A stretch of DNA of 64,000 bases from assembly GCF_011392075.1 (NCBI RefSeq), contig NZ_JAAJBV010000007.1:62001-126000 (forward strand), given 5' to 3'. Origin of the DNA: Flavobacterium celericrescens. Lineage in GTDB: Bacteria; Bacteroidota; Bacteroidia; Flavobacteriales; Flavobacteriaceae. How positions within the stretch are numbered: position 1 is the first letter of the stretch; each line of letters starts with the position of its first letter. The translations under genes and the position numbers were made by a program. This document shows, piece by piece, positions 1 through 8,851 of this stretch. The notes below the pieces were generated by a model that saw only the letters and a list, made by a program, of their open reading frames with translations, searched no databases and was not told the origin of the DNA.

Positions 1-642
1 AGCGAAGGTAGAACGGTTTTATTTGTGAGTCATAATATGGCGGCGGTAAGAAGTTTGTGTACCAAAGGAATGTTGATAGAACATGGAAAAACTGTTTTTT
101 TTGGTGATATTGATGAAACGATTGATTTGTATTTAAAAAGTAGTATTTTTTCCTTCAACAGCAATAATTATATTGAATTTGAAGAGAAAGAAAATATGCC
201 AATTCAAATTTCAAAGTTTGAGGTTAGCTCTTTGAATTCTAGAGGGGAGCGTTCTAATTCTAGTGGAGTATTGATGGGCGATATTCTTGAATTTTCAATT
301 TTTGTTTTAGCTAAACAGGCTTACAGCAATTTAAAAGCAAGTGTTATTATTTCTACTGCCAGTGGTACTCGAATAGCAGCAATAAGATCGAATGAAATTA
401 CGGATATAGTATATGAAACAAATGGAGATTTTGTTTTTAAAGCTACTGCTTCTGATTTAAAATTAATGCCTGGTGATTATGTAGTTACTATAGCATTGGC
501 AGAGAATAATACTACTATAGCAATTAAAGAAGAATGTATCGGCTTTAGTATTGTGCCTACAGATGTTTATGGAACGGGAAGAATTCCAAAAGGAAATTTA
601 TATGTTTATTCTGAAGCAAAATGGGAATTAAATCAAAAATAA
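1..642 (+). CDS. Polysaccharide ABC transporter ATP-binding protein (Wzt-like), 3' part
   Basis: The gene is cut by the left edge. The frame is open from base 1 and reads SEGRTVLFVSHNMAAV, the last beta strand and H-loop histidine of an ABC ATPase. The first start-like codon (GTG at 25) lies inside this motif, so it is not the true start. After the ATPase comes a region of about 170 residues that resembles the beta-sandwich C-terminal domain of Wzt-type exporters, which in known systems recognises the modified end of an O-polysaccharide. The protein would energise export of the undecaprenyl-linked glycan with a membrane partner lying further left. The next gene overlaps it by 22 bases. The family is fairly sure; the substrate is unknown. 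Confidence 0.85.
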   Translation, partial: SEGRTVLFVSHNMAAVRSLCTKGMLIEHGKTVFFGDIDETIDLYLKSSIFSFNSNNYIEFEEKENMPIQISKFEVSSLNSRGERSNSSGVLMGDILEFSIFVLAKQAYSNLKASVIISTASGTRIAAIRSNEITDIVYETNGDFVFKATASDLKLMPGDYVVTIALAENNTTIAIKEECIGFSIVPTDVYGTGRIPKGNLYVYSEAKWELNQK

Positions 643-1208
643 AATATTGGTTATCTGTAAAATTGAAGCGTGTGCTGGACTATGAAAAACTTCCTGTACT
701 AATTCAATCTAACACTTCCGTTGAGGTAGGTAGAGATAGTTTTCATAATGGTAAATTTGAGATTCGAGGTATAGGAAAAATTCTAATTGGCTCGTTTTGC
801 GCGTTTGGTAGAGATATTAAATTGATAACATCAAATCATGATTATAATTTTGCCGCATTACAATACGGATTTTATAAAAAATACTTTGCTCAAAAGCCAA
901 ATCTAGCTAATGGAATAAGTGCTGCATATGCTATCGAAATAGGTAGCGATGTGTGGATAGGTGACAATGTAAGTATACTTCCAAATGTAAAGATAGGACA
1001 TGGAGCCATTATAGGAACAGGCAGTGTAGTTACTAAAGATGTTGCACCATACACCATTGTTGGAGGAGTTCCTGCTAAGTTTATAAAGGATAGGTTTACT
1101 GAAGCCTCAAAAAATATGTTATTAGCTTCTGAGTGGTGGAATTGGGATGATGAAAAGATAAAATCGAACAAAGATTTTTTCTTTAAAAATTATAATGCTA
1201 ATGAATAA
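621..1208 (+). CDS. Hexapeptide-repeat O-acetyltransferase
   Basis: This 195-residue protein has the left-handed beta-helix pattern of acyl-CoA-dependent acetyltransferases. The end is typical: IEIGSDVWIGDNVSILPNV, then IGHGAIIGTGSVVTKDV and the VGGVPAKFIKDRF closing motif. The histidine in TSNHDY (about residue 73) is a likely catalytic base, as in CatB/WbbJ-type enzymes. It probably acetylates a sugar of the surface glycan in the cytoplasm. It overlaps the ABC ATPase gene upstream by 22 bases and the pyruvyl-transferase-like gene downstream by 14, so it is translated as part of one operon. The acceptor sugar cannot be read from sequence. Confidence 0.88.
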   Translation: MGIKSKIKYWLSVKLKRVLDYEKLPVLIQSNTSVEVGRDSFHNGKFEIRGIGKILIGSFCAFGRDIKLITSNHDYNFAALQYGFYKKYFAQKPNLANGISAAYAIEIGSDVWIGDNVSILPNVKIGHGAIIGTGSVVTKDVAPYTIVGGVPAKFIKDRFTEASKNMLLASEWWNWDDEKIKSNKDFFFKNYNANE

Positions 1209-2016
1209 GATATATGTTTATTGGTGGGCATTACATGAAAGAGGTGCTGTAGATAATTATGGAGATATTTTAGCTCCTTTTTTAGCTGAAAAATTATCAG
1301 GTAAAAAAGTGGTTAAAGTTTCGCATCCAATGCATCGATGGTACAAATGGCTCATAAAGCATTATGTTACAGTAGGTAGTATAATTTGCGCTGCCAGTAA
1401 GAATTCGATAGTTTGGGGAAGTGGTATTATAAAGGCAAATGAAAATGTTAGAGCAGCAAAGTTTGTTGCGGTTAGAGGACCAAGAACTCGAAATAGATTA
1501 TTAGAATTAGGATATGAAGTTCCTGAAGTTTATGGTGATCCAGCCTTGTTGTTGCCAAGATTTATTCCAAATGTAGCAGAAAAAAAATATGACCTAGGAA
1601 TTATTCCTCATTATGTAGATTATGATAGTGTTGTGGAGCAATTTAAGTCTAATTCAAAAGTTAAGGTTATTAATTTGATGACAGCTGATATTGTGAAAAC
1701 AACTCAAGAAATTTTAGCATGTAAACAAATCATATCATCATCGTTGCATGGTGTAATTGTGTCGCATGCATATGAAATTCCAGCTCTGTGGGTTAAATTT
1801 TCCAATAAGTTGGCGGGTGATAACGTTAAGTTTTATGATTATTTCGAATCGTTAGACATTTCTTATACACAAGAATTTTATATTGATCCAACAAAAAGTA
1901 CAATTGCGGATTTTGAAACATTATTAATCGAAAATAGTTCGATTTTATTACCATCGCCAGCAATTCTAAAACAAAGACAAGAAGCCCTTTTTGCATCTTG
2001 TCCTTTTAAAAAATGA
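1195..2016 (+). CDS. Polysaccharide pyruvyl transferase family protein
   Basis: This 273-residue protein matches the polysaccharide pyruvyl transferase family (ExoV/CsaB-like). The N-terminal stretch WALHERGAVDNYGDILAPF, the central VRGPRTRNRLLELG and GDPALLLP, and the C-terminal SSSLHGVIVSHAYEIPALWV are typical. Members transfer pyruvate ketals from phosphoenolpyruvate to sugars of exopolysaccharide or cell-wall polymers, though many family members are untested. ATG codons at 1195 and 1201 are both possible; the first is used here. It overlaps both neighbours by a few bases. The sugar acceptor is unknown. Confidence 0.82.
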   Translation: MLMNKIYVYWWALHERGAVDNYGDILAPFLAEKLSGKKVVKVSHPMHRWYKWLIKHYVTVGSIICAASKNSIVWGSGIIKANENVRAAKFVAVRGPRTRNRLLELGYEVPEVYGDPALLLPRFIPNVAEKKYDLGIIPHYVDYDSVVEQFKSNSKVKVINLMTADIVKTTQEILACKQIISSSLHGVIVSHAYEIPALWVKFSNKLAGDNVKFYDYFESLDISYTQEFYIDPTKSTIADFETLLIENSSILLPSPAILKQRQEALFASCPFKK

Positions 2017-3041
2017 GAAAAGGAGCTAATATTTCAAAAGATGTTATACTAGAGTCGAGTGTTTCTTCACATCGGGTAATTATTCCTTTGTATATTCCAC
2101 ATGAAGAAGATTACTATAAAGAATCCTATCAAATTTTTGAATATTGTTTGTTTTCAATAATTAAAACAAGTGTTACAAAACTAAAAATTTCGGTAGTAAG
2201 CAATAATTCATGTAATTCAGTAAACGATAAACTTTATGCTTTGCAAAAACAAGGCTATATAGATGAATTGATTATTGAAAATGAGGCAATAGGAAAAGTC
2301 AATAGTATTTTAAAAGCTTTGCGAACAGCTGAAGAGCGGTTAATAACCATTACAGATGCTGATGTTTTGTTTTGTAATGGATGGGAAGCAGCTGTTGTTG
2401 AAGTGTTTGAAGCTTTTCCAAAAGCAGGAGCGGTTTGTCCAGTGCCTGTTTTTAGAAAGCAATTGCATTTAACGAGTAATATTTGGTGGCGCTATTTGTT
2501 CTCAAAAAAGTTATCTTTTAGTCCGGTAAAAAATCCTGAAGCGATGGAGCGTTTTGCACAAAGTTTGGGATGGTTTTCGCTTGAAGATAGATTTAAAGAT
2601 GTAATCTGTACCTTGGAAGGTAAAAATAATGTTTTAGCTGTTTTAGGTTGTTCTCATTTTGTAGCAACGTATAAAAGAGAAGTGTTTGAGCAATTACCAA
2701 GAAGTAATTCCAAATACAAATTAGGTGGCGATAGCGAGTTTTTGTATACAGATGAACCTGTTTTAAAAATGGGTGGTTATCGATTGGCAACATATGACAA
2801 CTATGCTTATCATATGGGAAATCATGTAGAGCCATGGATGCAAAATGTATATGAAACCATTACAGAAATAGAAAGTAAAAAAGAAATAGCTCATGCTTTT
2901 AAAAAATTAAAGAAAAGCTCGTGGAGTTATTTTTTTACAGAACGTATTTTTAAAAAAATATTCTATTTTAAAGTGTGTTATGATTTTCTTCTTCACAAAA
3001 AAGGATTAACAAAAGAGCAGTTAAAAAAATTTTGGTATTAA
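2013..3041 (+). CDS. GT-A fold glycosyltransferase (GT2-like)
   Basis: A 342-residue protein with a GT2-type nucleotide-sugar domain in its N-terminal half. A beta strand is followed by SVVSNNSC, and the metal-binding site appears as ITDADVLF (about residue 113). No membrane segment is obvious. The C-terminal third is basic and Lys-rich, which may help it sit on the inner membrane. It starts with ATGA overlapping the previous stop, so it is translationally coupled. It probably adds one sugar to the lipid-linked repeat unit; donor and acceptor are unknown. Confidence 0.78.
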   Translation: MRKGANISKDVILESSVSSHRVIIPLYIPHEEDYYKESYQIFEYCLFSIIKTSVTKLKISVVSNNSCNSVNDKLYALQKQGYIDELIIENEAIGKVNSILKALRTAEERLITITDADVLFCNGWEAAVVEVFEAFPKAGAVCPVPVFRKQLHLTSNIWWRYLFSKKLSFSPVKNPEAMERFAQSLGWFSLEDRFKDVICTLEGKNNVLAVLGCSHFVATYKREVFEQLPRSNSKYKLGGDSEFLYTDEPVLKMGGYRLATYDNYAYHMGNHVEPWMQNVYETITEIESKKEIAHAFKKLKKSSWSYFFTERIFKKIFYFKVCYDFLLHKKGLTKEQLKKFWY

Positions 3042-3051
3042 ACACGAATAT

Positions 3052-4128
3052 ATGATTAATGTAACTAAAACATTTTTTCCTCCGATAGAGGAATATCAAA
3101 TGCAACTGCAACGCATTTGGAGTAACCAATGGTTAACGAATCGCGGAGAGTTGGTGTTGGAGTTAGAAGAGAAGCTGAAAAAATATTTGGAGGTTAATCA
3201 TATATTAATTACAAATAATGGCACCATTCCATTGCAAATAGCTTTGAAGCTATTAGGGAAAGAAGGAGAAATTATAACCACTCCTTTTAGTTATGTGGCT
3301 ACTACAGCTGCAATAGTTTGGGAAAATTGTAAGCCTGTTTTTGTTGATATTCATCCAGAATATTTAACTATCGATGAGACAAAAATTGAAGAAGCTATAA
3401 CAGATAAAACAACAGCAATTTTAGCAACGCATGTTTTTGGTAACCCATGTAACGTAGAAGTTATCAACTCCATTGCTCAAAAACACAATTTAAAAGTAAT
3501 TTATGATGCTGCTCATGCTTTTGGAGTTACTTATAATGAACATTCTATTTTTAATTACGGAGATATTAGTACTTGTAGTTTTCATGCTACAAAGTTATTC
3601 CATTCAGGAGAAGGCGGTGCGTTATTTGCAAAAGATGCAGATTTGCAACATCAATTGTTTTATAGTCACAATTTTGGGCATAATGGACCTTTAGCTTTTT
3701 ATGGATTAGGAATAAATGCTAAAATTTCTGAATTGCAAGGAGCTATGGGTTTAGCTGTTTTACCTCATATGCAAACGATTCTTTCAGAGCGAAAAAAAGT
3801 TGTTGATTTTTATAACACGCAATTAGATTTCGATAAATTAAAAACTATTAAGATAAGATCAAATACGGAATGGAATTATAGTTATTATCCTGTAATTTTT
3901 GAGTCTGAAAAGAAATTATTAGAAGTTCAAGCTGCTTTAAATCAAATGCAAATTTTTCCAAGACGTTATTTTTATCCATCTTTGAATAAGATAGAATACA
4001 TTGAAGCATTAGAAATGAAAGTGTCTGAGAGTATTGCTTCAAGAGTATTGTGTTTGCCTTTGTATGTAGGGTTAAAAAATGCTGAATTACATCAAATAAT
4101 TACTACTATTAATTATGCATTAAAATGA
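3052..4128 (+). CDS. DegT/DnrJ/EryC1/StrS family sugar aminotransferase
   Basis: A 358-residue PLP enzyme. NNGTIPLQIALKLLG binds the cofactor phosphate, IYDAAHAFG carries the Asp that contacts the pyridine nitrogen, and SFHATKLFHSGEGGALF holds the Lys that forms the Schiff base (about residue 181). This family transaminates 3- or 4-keto nucleotide sugars to make amino sugars such as Fuc3N, Qui3N or Qui4N. WbqC follows directly and a GNAT acetyltransferase lies four genes downstream, so an N-acetylated amino sugar is likely. The regiochemistry cannot be settled from sequence. No partner ketoisomerase or dehydratase lies in the window. Confidence 0.9.
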   Translation: MINVTKTFFPPIEEYQMQLQRIWSNQWLTNRGELVLELEEKLKKYLEVNHILITNNGTIPLQIALKLLGKEGEIITTPFSYVATTAAIVWENCKPVFVDIHPEYLTIDETKIEEAITDKTTAILATHVFGNPCNVEVINSIAQKHNLKVIYDAAHAFGVTYNEHSIFNYGDISTCSFHATKLFHSGEGGALFAKDADLQHQLFYSHNFGHNGPLAFYGLGINAKISELQGAMGLAVLPHMQTILSERKKVVDFYNTQLDFDKLKTIKIRSNTEWNYSYYPVIFESEKKLLEVQAALNQMQIFPRRYFYPSLNKIEYIEALEMKVSESIASRVLCLPLYVGLKNAELHQIITTINYALK

Positions 4129-4829
4129 AAGTAGCAATAATGCAACCTTATTTTTTTCCTTACATTGGTTATTTTCAATTAATCAATGCGGTAGATATAT
4201 TTGTGTTATATGATGAAATTGAATACACAAAAAAAGGTTGGATTAATAGAAATAGATTATTAAAAAATGGTTCGGATGAACTTTTTTCTTTACCATTAAA
4301 AAAGGATTCTGATTTTTTAATGATTAATCAGCGCTATTTGTCTGATAATTGGTCTGTGGACAAAAAAAAGTTATTGAATACTTTTAATGAAGCATATAGA
4401 AAAGCGCCTTTTTTTAAGGAAACTTTTATATTAATAGAGCAATGTTTAAATTACTCTAATATAAATTTATTTCATTTTTTATATGAGTCTATTAAGTGTA
4501 TTTGTAATCATTTAAATATTGAGACAAAATTGATTGTTTCATCAACTTTAGATTTTGATAATAGTCTAAAGGCAGCAGATAAAGTTTTAAATATTTGTAA
4601 AGTATTAAAAGCAAATGAATATATAAATCCCATAGGAGGACTAGAATTATATAATAAAGATTTTTTTAAAAAAGATGACATAGTTTTACATTTTTTAAAA
4701 GCTAAAAATGTGACTTACAAGCAATTTGAAAATAATTTTATTCCATTCTTGTCTATAATAGATGTATTAATGTTTAATTCTATAGAAGAAGTTAAAAAGA
4801 TGATAGCATCTGAATACGAAATACTATAA
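4125..4829 (+). CDS. WbqC family protein
   Basis: This 234-residue protein begins with the hallmark KVAIMQPYFFPYIGYFQLI, followed by DEIEYTKKGWINRNRLL, both diagnostic of the WbqC family. WbqC proteins sit in O-antigen loci beside DegT aminotransferases. Their biochemical role is not firmly established; a part in amino-sugar modification is often proposed. Here the gene overlaps the DegT gene by four bases (ATGA), which fits a shared pathway. The start is clear. The family assignment is strong and the function weak. Confidence 0.88.
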   Translation: MKVAIMQPYFFPYIGYFQLINAVDIFVLYDEIEYTKKGWINRNRLLKNGSDELFSLPLKKDSDFLMINQRYLSDNWSVDKKKLLNTFNEAYRKAPFFKETFILIEQCLNYSNINLFHFLYESIKCICNHLNIETKLIVSSTLDFDNSLKAADKVLNICKVLKANEYINPIGGLELYNKDFFKKDDIVLHFLKAKNVTYKQFENNFIPFLSIIDVLMFNSIEEVKKMIASEYEIL

Positions 4830-4830
4830 A

Positions 4831-5790
4831 ATGGAAAAATTAAATTGGATAAAAAAAGGATTATTATTTAATCCAAAAGAGCATAATACTCCACTATGGA
4901 TGAATGAATTTGCACAAGCACCACACGTGTTGCATTTTCAAGATTTTATTAGAGTTTATTTTTCATGTCGTCCATGCCCTGATGCTAATGGACAATATGT
5001 AAGTTATTCTGCATATGCTGATTTTGATTTTGATTTTAAGCTTATATCAATTTCAGAGCATCCGATTTTACCTTTAGGACAACTGGGTACTTTTGATGAA
5101 TTTGGAACTTATCCTGTTTCTGTAATAAAAAATGAAGATCAATATTATGCCTATTATGCTGGGTGGACAAGATGTGAATCGGTTCCTTTTAATACTGCCA
5201 TAGGTTTTGCAAAAAGTAATCACCCAGATTCATTTAATAAAGTAGGTGATGGTCCTTTAATTTCTTATTCTGTTGATGAACCATTTGTAATTAGTGGTCC
5301 TAAAATTAGAAAATTTAATGATATTTATTATTTGTTTTATATAGCTGGAACTGATTGGATTTTAGATAATGGTAAACCAGAACCAATCTATAAAATAAGA
5401 ATGGCAGAGAGTAAAGATGGGATTCATTTTATAAAAGCAGATAAACAATTAATTGAAAATAAATTAGGCGAGTATGAAGCACAGGCAAGTCCTGATGTCT
5501 TTTATAAAAATGGCAAATATCATATGTTTTTTTGCTATCGGGGAGGAGCTAATTATAGAGGCAAAGAGAATGGTTATCGAATAGGTTATGCTAATTCAAT
5601 TGATTTAGTAAATTGGAACAGAAATGATGATTATGTTGGTATAGATGTTTCAGATGAAGGATGGGATAGTGAAATGATAAGTTATCCTCATGTGTTTGAG
5701 CTAAACAATAAAGTACATATGTTTTATTTAGGTAATCAAGTTGGAAAGCAAGGATTTGGTTGGGCAACATTAGAAAATGAATTGTTATGA
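4831..5790 (+). CDS. Beta-propeller glycosidase-fold protein, copy 1
   Basis: A 319-residue protein with repeating beta-blade signatures of five-bladed propellers of the GH43/GH32/GH130 type. Examples are APHVLHFQDFIRVYFSCRP, GTFDEFGTYPVSV, QASPDVFYKNGKYHMFFCYR and WDSEMISYPHVFELN. Acidic residues in such blades are usually catalytic. There is no signal peptide, so it should act in the cytoplasm, which is odd for a glycan-degrading enzyme inside a biosynthetic locus. The next gene is a paralogue and overlaps by four bases. It may be a phosphorylase or transferase in precursor metabolism, or a glycan-remodelling enzyme. The fold is fairly sure, the reaction unknown. Confidence 0.72.
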   Translation: MEKLNWIKKGLLFNPKEHNTPLWMNEFAQAPHVLHFQDFIRVYFSCRPCPDANGQYVSYSAYADFDFDFKLISISEHPILPLGQLGTFDEFGTYPVSVIKNEDQYYAYYAGWTRCESVPFNTAIGFAKSNHPDSFNKVGDGPLISYSVDEPFVISGPKIRKFNDIYYLFYIAGTDWILDNGKPEPIYKIRMAESKDGIHFIKADKQLIENKLGEYEAQASPDVFYKNGKYHMFFCYRGGANYRGKENGYRIGYANSIDLVNWNRNDDYVGIDVSDEGWDSEMISYPHVFELNNKVHMFYLGNQVGKQGFGWATLENELL

Positions 5791-6752
5791 TTTGGAAGAA
5801 AAAAGGAAAGTTTTTTGATCCGACTATAGATAAGTTGGCAAATCATATTGTAGAGTTTGCTCAATCGCCACAAACTATTGTTTTTGATGATTTTATTAGG
5901 GTTTATTTTTCTACTAGAACACGTGATGAAAAAGGAGCTTATTTAAGCCATATTGCTTACATTGATGTTGATTTGAATTTTGAAAAAATAATTGACTTTT
6001 CAAAAAAAGAGGTTATTGGATTAGGTCATTTAGGAACATTTGACGAGCATGGAATTTTTCCAATAAGTCCCTTCAAAGATGAAGATAAACTATATGCTTT
6101 TACTTGTGGATGGAATAGAAGAATTTCTGTTCCAGTTGAAACAGGTATAGGATTGGCAATTTCAAATGATAATGGGGCTACTTTTCAAAGAATTGGGAAA
6201 GGACCTATTCTAGCTTCTTCCCTTTTAGAGCCTGTTTTAGTAGGTGATGGATTTGTTCAAAAATATGAAGAAATATATCATATGTGGTATATTTTTGGTA
6301 CAAAATGGATACCAGAAACAGAAAATGAACCAGTAGCAAGGGTATACAAAATTGGTCATGCAACATCTACTGATATGATAAATTGGACAAAGGAAGAAGG
6401 AAAACAAATTGTTTCTGATATTTTAAATGAAAATGAATGTCAAGCATTACCAACAGTAATAAAGATAAAGGATACTTATCATATGTATTTCTGTTTTAGA
6501 GAAGCAACAGATTTTAGGAAAAACCCAGAAAGAGGCTATAGATTAGGATATGCAACATCCAAAGATTTGATAAATTGGAATAGAGATGATGAAAAAGGAG
6601 GACTGTTTAAATCTCAAAAAGTATCAGATTGGGATAGTGAAATGATGTGTTATCCACATATTTTTACTGCAAATGAAAAAGTGTTTTTGCTGTATAATGG
6701 AAATGAATTTGGTAAATTTGGTTTTGGTGTAGCGGAATTAATTAGTGAATAA
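5787..6752 (+). CDS. Beta-propeller glycosidase-fold protein, copy 2
   Basis: A 321-residue paralogue of the preceding gene. Matching blades are seen in the same order: QSPQTIVFDDFIRVYFSTR, GTFDEHGIFPISPF, QALPTVIKIKDTYHMYFCFR and WDSEMMCYPHIFTANEK. The pair looks like an old tandem duplication, since identity is concentrated in the blade motifs. ATGA overlap with copy 1 implies coupled translation and perhaps a heteromeric enzyme. It has no secretion signal. The GNAT gene downstream starts on the last base of its stop codon. Function is unknown beyond the glycosidase-like propeller fold. Confidence 0.72.
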   Translation: MIWKKKGKFFDPTIDKLANHIVEFAQSPQTIVFDDFIRVYFSTRTRDEKGAYLSHIAYIDVDLNFEKIIDFSKKEVIGLGHLGTFDEHGIFPISPFKDEDKLYAFTCGWNRRISVPVETGIGLAISNDNGATFQRIGKGPILASSLLEPVLVGDGFVQKYEEIYHMWYIFGTKWIPETENEPVARVYKIGHATSTDMINWTKEEGKQIVSDILNENECQALPTVIKIKDTYHMYFCFREATDFRKNPERGYRLGYATSKDLINWNRDDEKGGLFKSQKVSDWDSEMMCYPHIFTANEKVFLLYNGNEFGKFGFGVAELISE

Positions 6753-7198
6753 TGGAAAAAATAGAATATCAAATCAATCAATCAAGCTATGATGATATTT
6801 ATGACCATTTAATTGCTTGCGATGTTTATTTTGTTCCAAGGCTTAGTGAAAAAGTAGCTATTGATATATATTCTAAGAAAATTATTGATAATGCAATTCG
6901 AATTGAAGCATGGGAAAATAATGTACTTGTCGGATTAATTGCGTTTTATTCAAATAAAGAAAATTCATTTGCATACATAACAAATGTAAGTGTCTTGAAT
7001 GAATTTAAAGGAATTGGGATTGCAAAAAAGCTTATGCAAGAAACAATAAATGAAGTTCAAAAAATAAAATTTAAAACAATACAATTAGAAGTTAATAAGT
7101 CAAATTCAAAAGCAATAAGTTTATACAAGTTATTAGATTTCGAAATAGACGATGAAAATCAAGATAATTATTTAATGAAAAAAAATATTATAAAATGA
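6752..7198 (+). CDS. GNAT family N-acetyltransferase
   Basis: A 148-residue single-domain GNAT. The acetyl-CoA pyrophosphate loop is in EFKGIGIAKKLM (motif A), and SNSKAISLYKLLDFEI is the usual C-terminal motif B region. Because the locus contains a DegT sugar aminotransferase and WbqC, the likely substrate is the 3- or 4-amino group of a nucleotide-linked deoxy sugar. That is inferred from context only; a protein or small-molecule substrate is possible. It starts on the last base of the upstream stop codon and overlaps the next gene by four bases. Confidence 0.82.
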   Translation: MEKIEYQINQSSYDDIYDHLIACDVYFVPRLSEKVAIDIYSKKIIDNAIRIEAWENNVLVGLIAFYSNKENSFAYITNVSVLNEFKGIGIAKKLMQETINEVQKIKFKTIQLEVNKSNSKAISLYKLLDFEIDDENQDNYLMKKNIIK

Positions 7199-7935
7199 AT
7201 ACAAGAGATTACAACAAAGAATTAAAAGATACTTCAGATCATAAATATGCTTATAATTTTGATTTTGATGTAATGCATCATTTTATGCTTAAATCATTTC
7301 TTCCATTTTTTAAAGAAGGAAATTTTCTTGAATTAGGTAGTTTTAAAGGCGATTTTACAAGAAAATTTTTGCCATATTTTGATGATATTACTTGTGTAGA
7401 AGCATCTGATGAAGCAATGGATTTAGCAAAAAAAGAGTTTGGTGATAGTGTAAAATATATCAACTCTCTTTTTGAAACAGCTTCTTTGCCAACAAAATAT
7501 GATAATATTGTTTTAACACATGTATTAGAACATATTGATGACCCAGTTAAAGTATTAAAACGAATTAACGATGAATGGCTTTCTGAAAACGGGAGATTTT
7601 TTTTAGTTTGTCCAAATGCTAATGCACCTTCAAGACAAATTGCAGTAAAAATGGGATTAATTTCTCATAATGCTGCGGTTACGCCAGCAGAAAAAGAGCA
7701 CGGACATCATATTACATATACACTTGATACTTTAGAACGTGATGCAAAAGCAGCAGGGTTAAAAGTTGTACATCGTTCAGGTATATTTTTTAAAGCATTG
7801 GCAAATTTTCAATGGGATAGATTATTACAAACTGATATTATTTCAAAGGAATATTTAGAGGGTTGTTACGAACTAGGACAACAATATCCAGATTTGTGTT
7901 CTAGCATTTTTTTAATGTGTGAGAAAGGAGAATAA
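7195..7935 (+). CDS. Class I SAM-dependent methyltransferase
   Basis: A 246-residue Rossmann methyltransferase. Motif I is NFLELGSFKGDF, the acidic end of strand 2 is ITCVEASDEAMDLA, and the strand 4 region is NIVLTHVLEHIDDP, typical of the Methyltransf_11/23 group. In this setting it probably methylates a sugar or a glycan end; capping the non-reducing end for recognition by a Wzt C-terminal domain is one option. It overlaps the GNAT gene by ATGA. The acceptor is unknown. Confidence 0.85.
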   Translation: MNTRDYNKELKDTSDHKYAYNFDFDVMHHFMLKSFLPFFKEGNFLELGSFKGDFTRKFLPYFDDITCVEASDEAMDLAKKEFGDSVKYINSLFETASLPTKYDNIVLTHVLEHIDDPVKVLKRINDEWLSENGRFFLVCPNANAPSRQIAVKMGLISHNAAVTPAEKEHGHHITYTLDTLERDAKAAGLKVVHRSGIFFKALANFQWDRLLQTDIISKEYLEGCYELGQQYPDLCSSIFLMCEKGE

Positions 7936-7936
7936 T

Positions 7937-8842
7937 ATGAATAAAAAACCTCTGTCTGTTTGTTTTATTACTTATAATCATGAAAAATATGTCACACAAG
8001 CATTAGATAGTATCTTGATGCAAAAAACAGATTTTGAATGGGATTTAGTAGTCGCGGATGATTATTCAACAGATTCGACAAGAGCTAAAATTCTGGAATA
8101 TAAAGCTAGGTTTCCTGAAAAGATACATTTAATTTTTCAAGAAAAAAATGTTGGGCCTGCACAAAACTTTATAGATTTAATCACTTTTCCAAATTCAAAA
8201 TATATTGCCTATTTAGAAGGTGATGACTATTGGACTGATCCTTATAAATTGCAAAAACAATATAATATTTTAGAACAGCATCCTGATTGTGTTTTATGTT
8301 TTACAGATTATTCTAATTTATATGCAGAAAACAAATTGGTTGAGGTTAGTAAAAATAAATTAGCCATCAAAACTCAATTTTCAGATTTAATACAACGAAA
8401 TTATATAGCAACTCTAACTGTTATGTATCGAAATACTAAAGAGGTTTTACCTATTTGGTATAAAGATATGAAAATTGGTGATTGGCCCCTTTATTTATGG
8501 TTAATGAAGGATGGTCATAAGGCATATTATCTAAAAGAAAACACTGCGGTTTATAGACACGGAGTTGGAGTTTCTGTTAATATGGTCAAGAGAATTAGTG
8601 TTATTACTTTAAATTTATTACAAATCTTAAATGAACTTCAAAAAGACGTTTCTTTTAAACCGCATAAGAATGTAATTTCTAATAGTATTTTTGAAAGAAA
8701 AAAAGAATTATTAAAAAGTTATATAAGGGAAAATCAAGTAAGTAAAGTAATATCGGTTTATTTTGAAATGATTAGATTTTCAACTTTCATAAGTATTACT
8801 AAATTATTGTTATTCTCTATGTTTAAAAAAATCAGAAGTTAG
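7937..8842 (+). CDS. GT2 family glycosyltransferase
   Basis: The frame is open from a GTG at 7919, but the ATG at 7937 is preferred: it follows AAAGGAG at 7924-7930 with good spacing and begins MNKKPLSVCFITYNHEKYV, the normal GT2 start. The nucleotide-binding strand is VVADDYSTDSTRAKI, and the metal site is AYLEGDDYWTDPYKL, as in enzymes close to the LgtA/WcaA group. The C-terminal tail is basic with hydrophobic stretches. It likely adds a sugar to the repeat unit on the cytoplasmic face. Specificity is unknown. Confidence 0.88.
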   Translation: MNKKPLSVCFITYNHEKYVTQALDSILMQKTDFEWDLVVADDYSTDSTRAKILEYKARFPEKIHLIFQEKNVGPAQNFIDLITFPNSKYIAYLEGDDYWTDPYKLQKQYNILEQHPDCVLCFTDYSNLYAENKLVEVSKNKLAIKTQFSDLIQRNYIATLTVMYRNTKEVLPIWYKDMKIGDWPLYLWLMKDGHKAYYLKENTAVYRHGVGVSVNMVKRISVITLNLLQILNELQKDVSFKPHKNVISNSIFERKKELLKSYIRENQVSKVISVYFEMIRFSTFISITKLLLFSMFKKIRS

Positions 8843-8851
8843 TTTTAATAC

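Noticed and set aside
7919..7936. Upstream GTG start for the GT2 gene at 7937
   Set aside because: It would overlap the methyltransferase gene, whereas ATG 7937 has an AAAGGAG ribosome site at the right distance.
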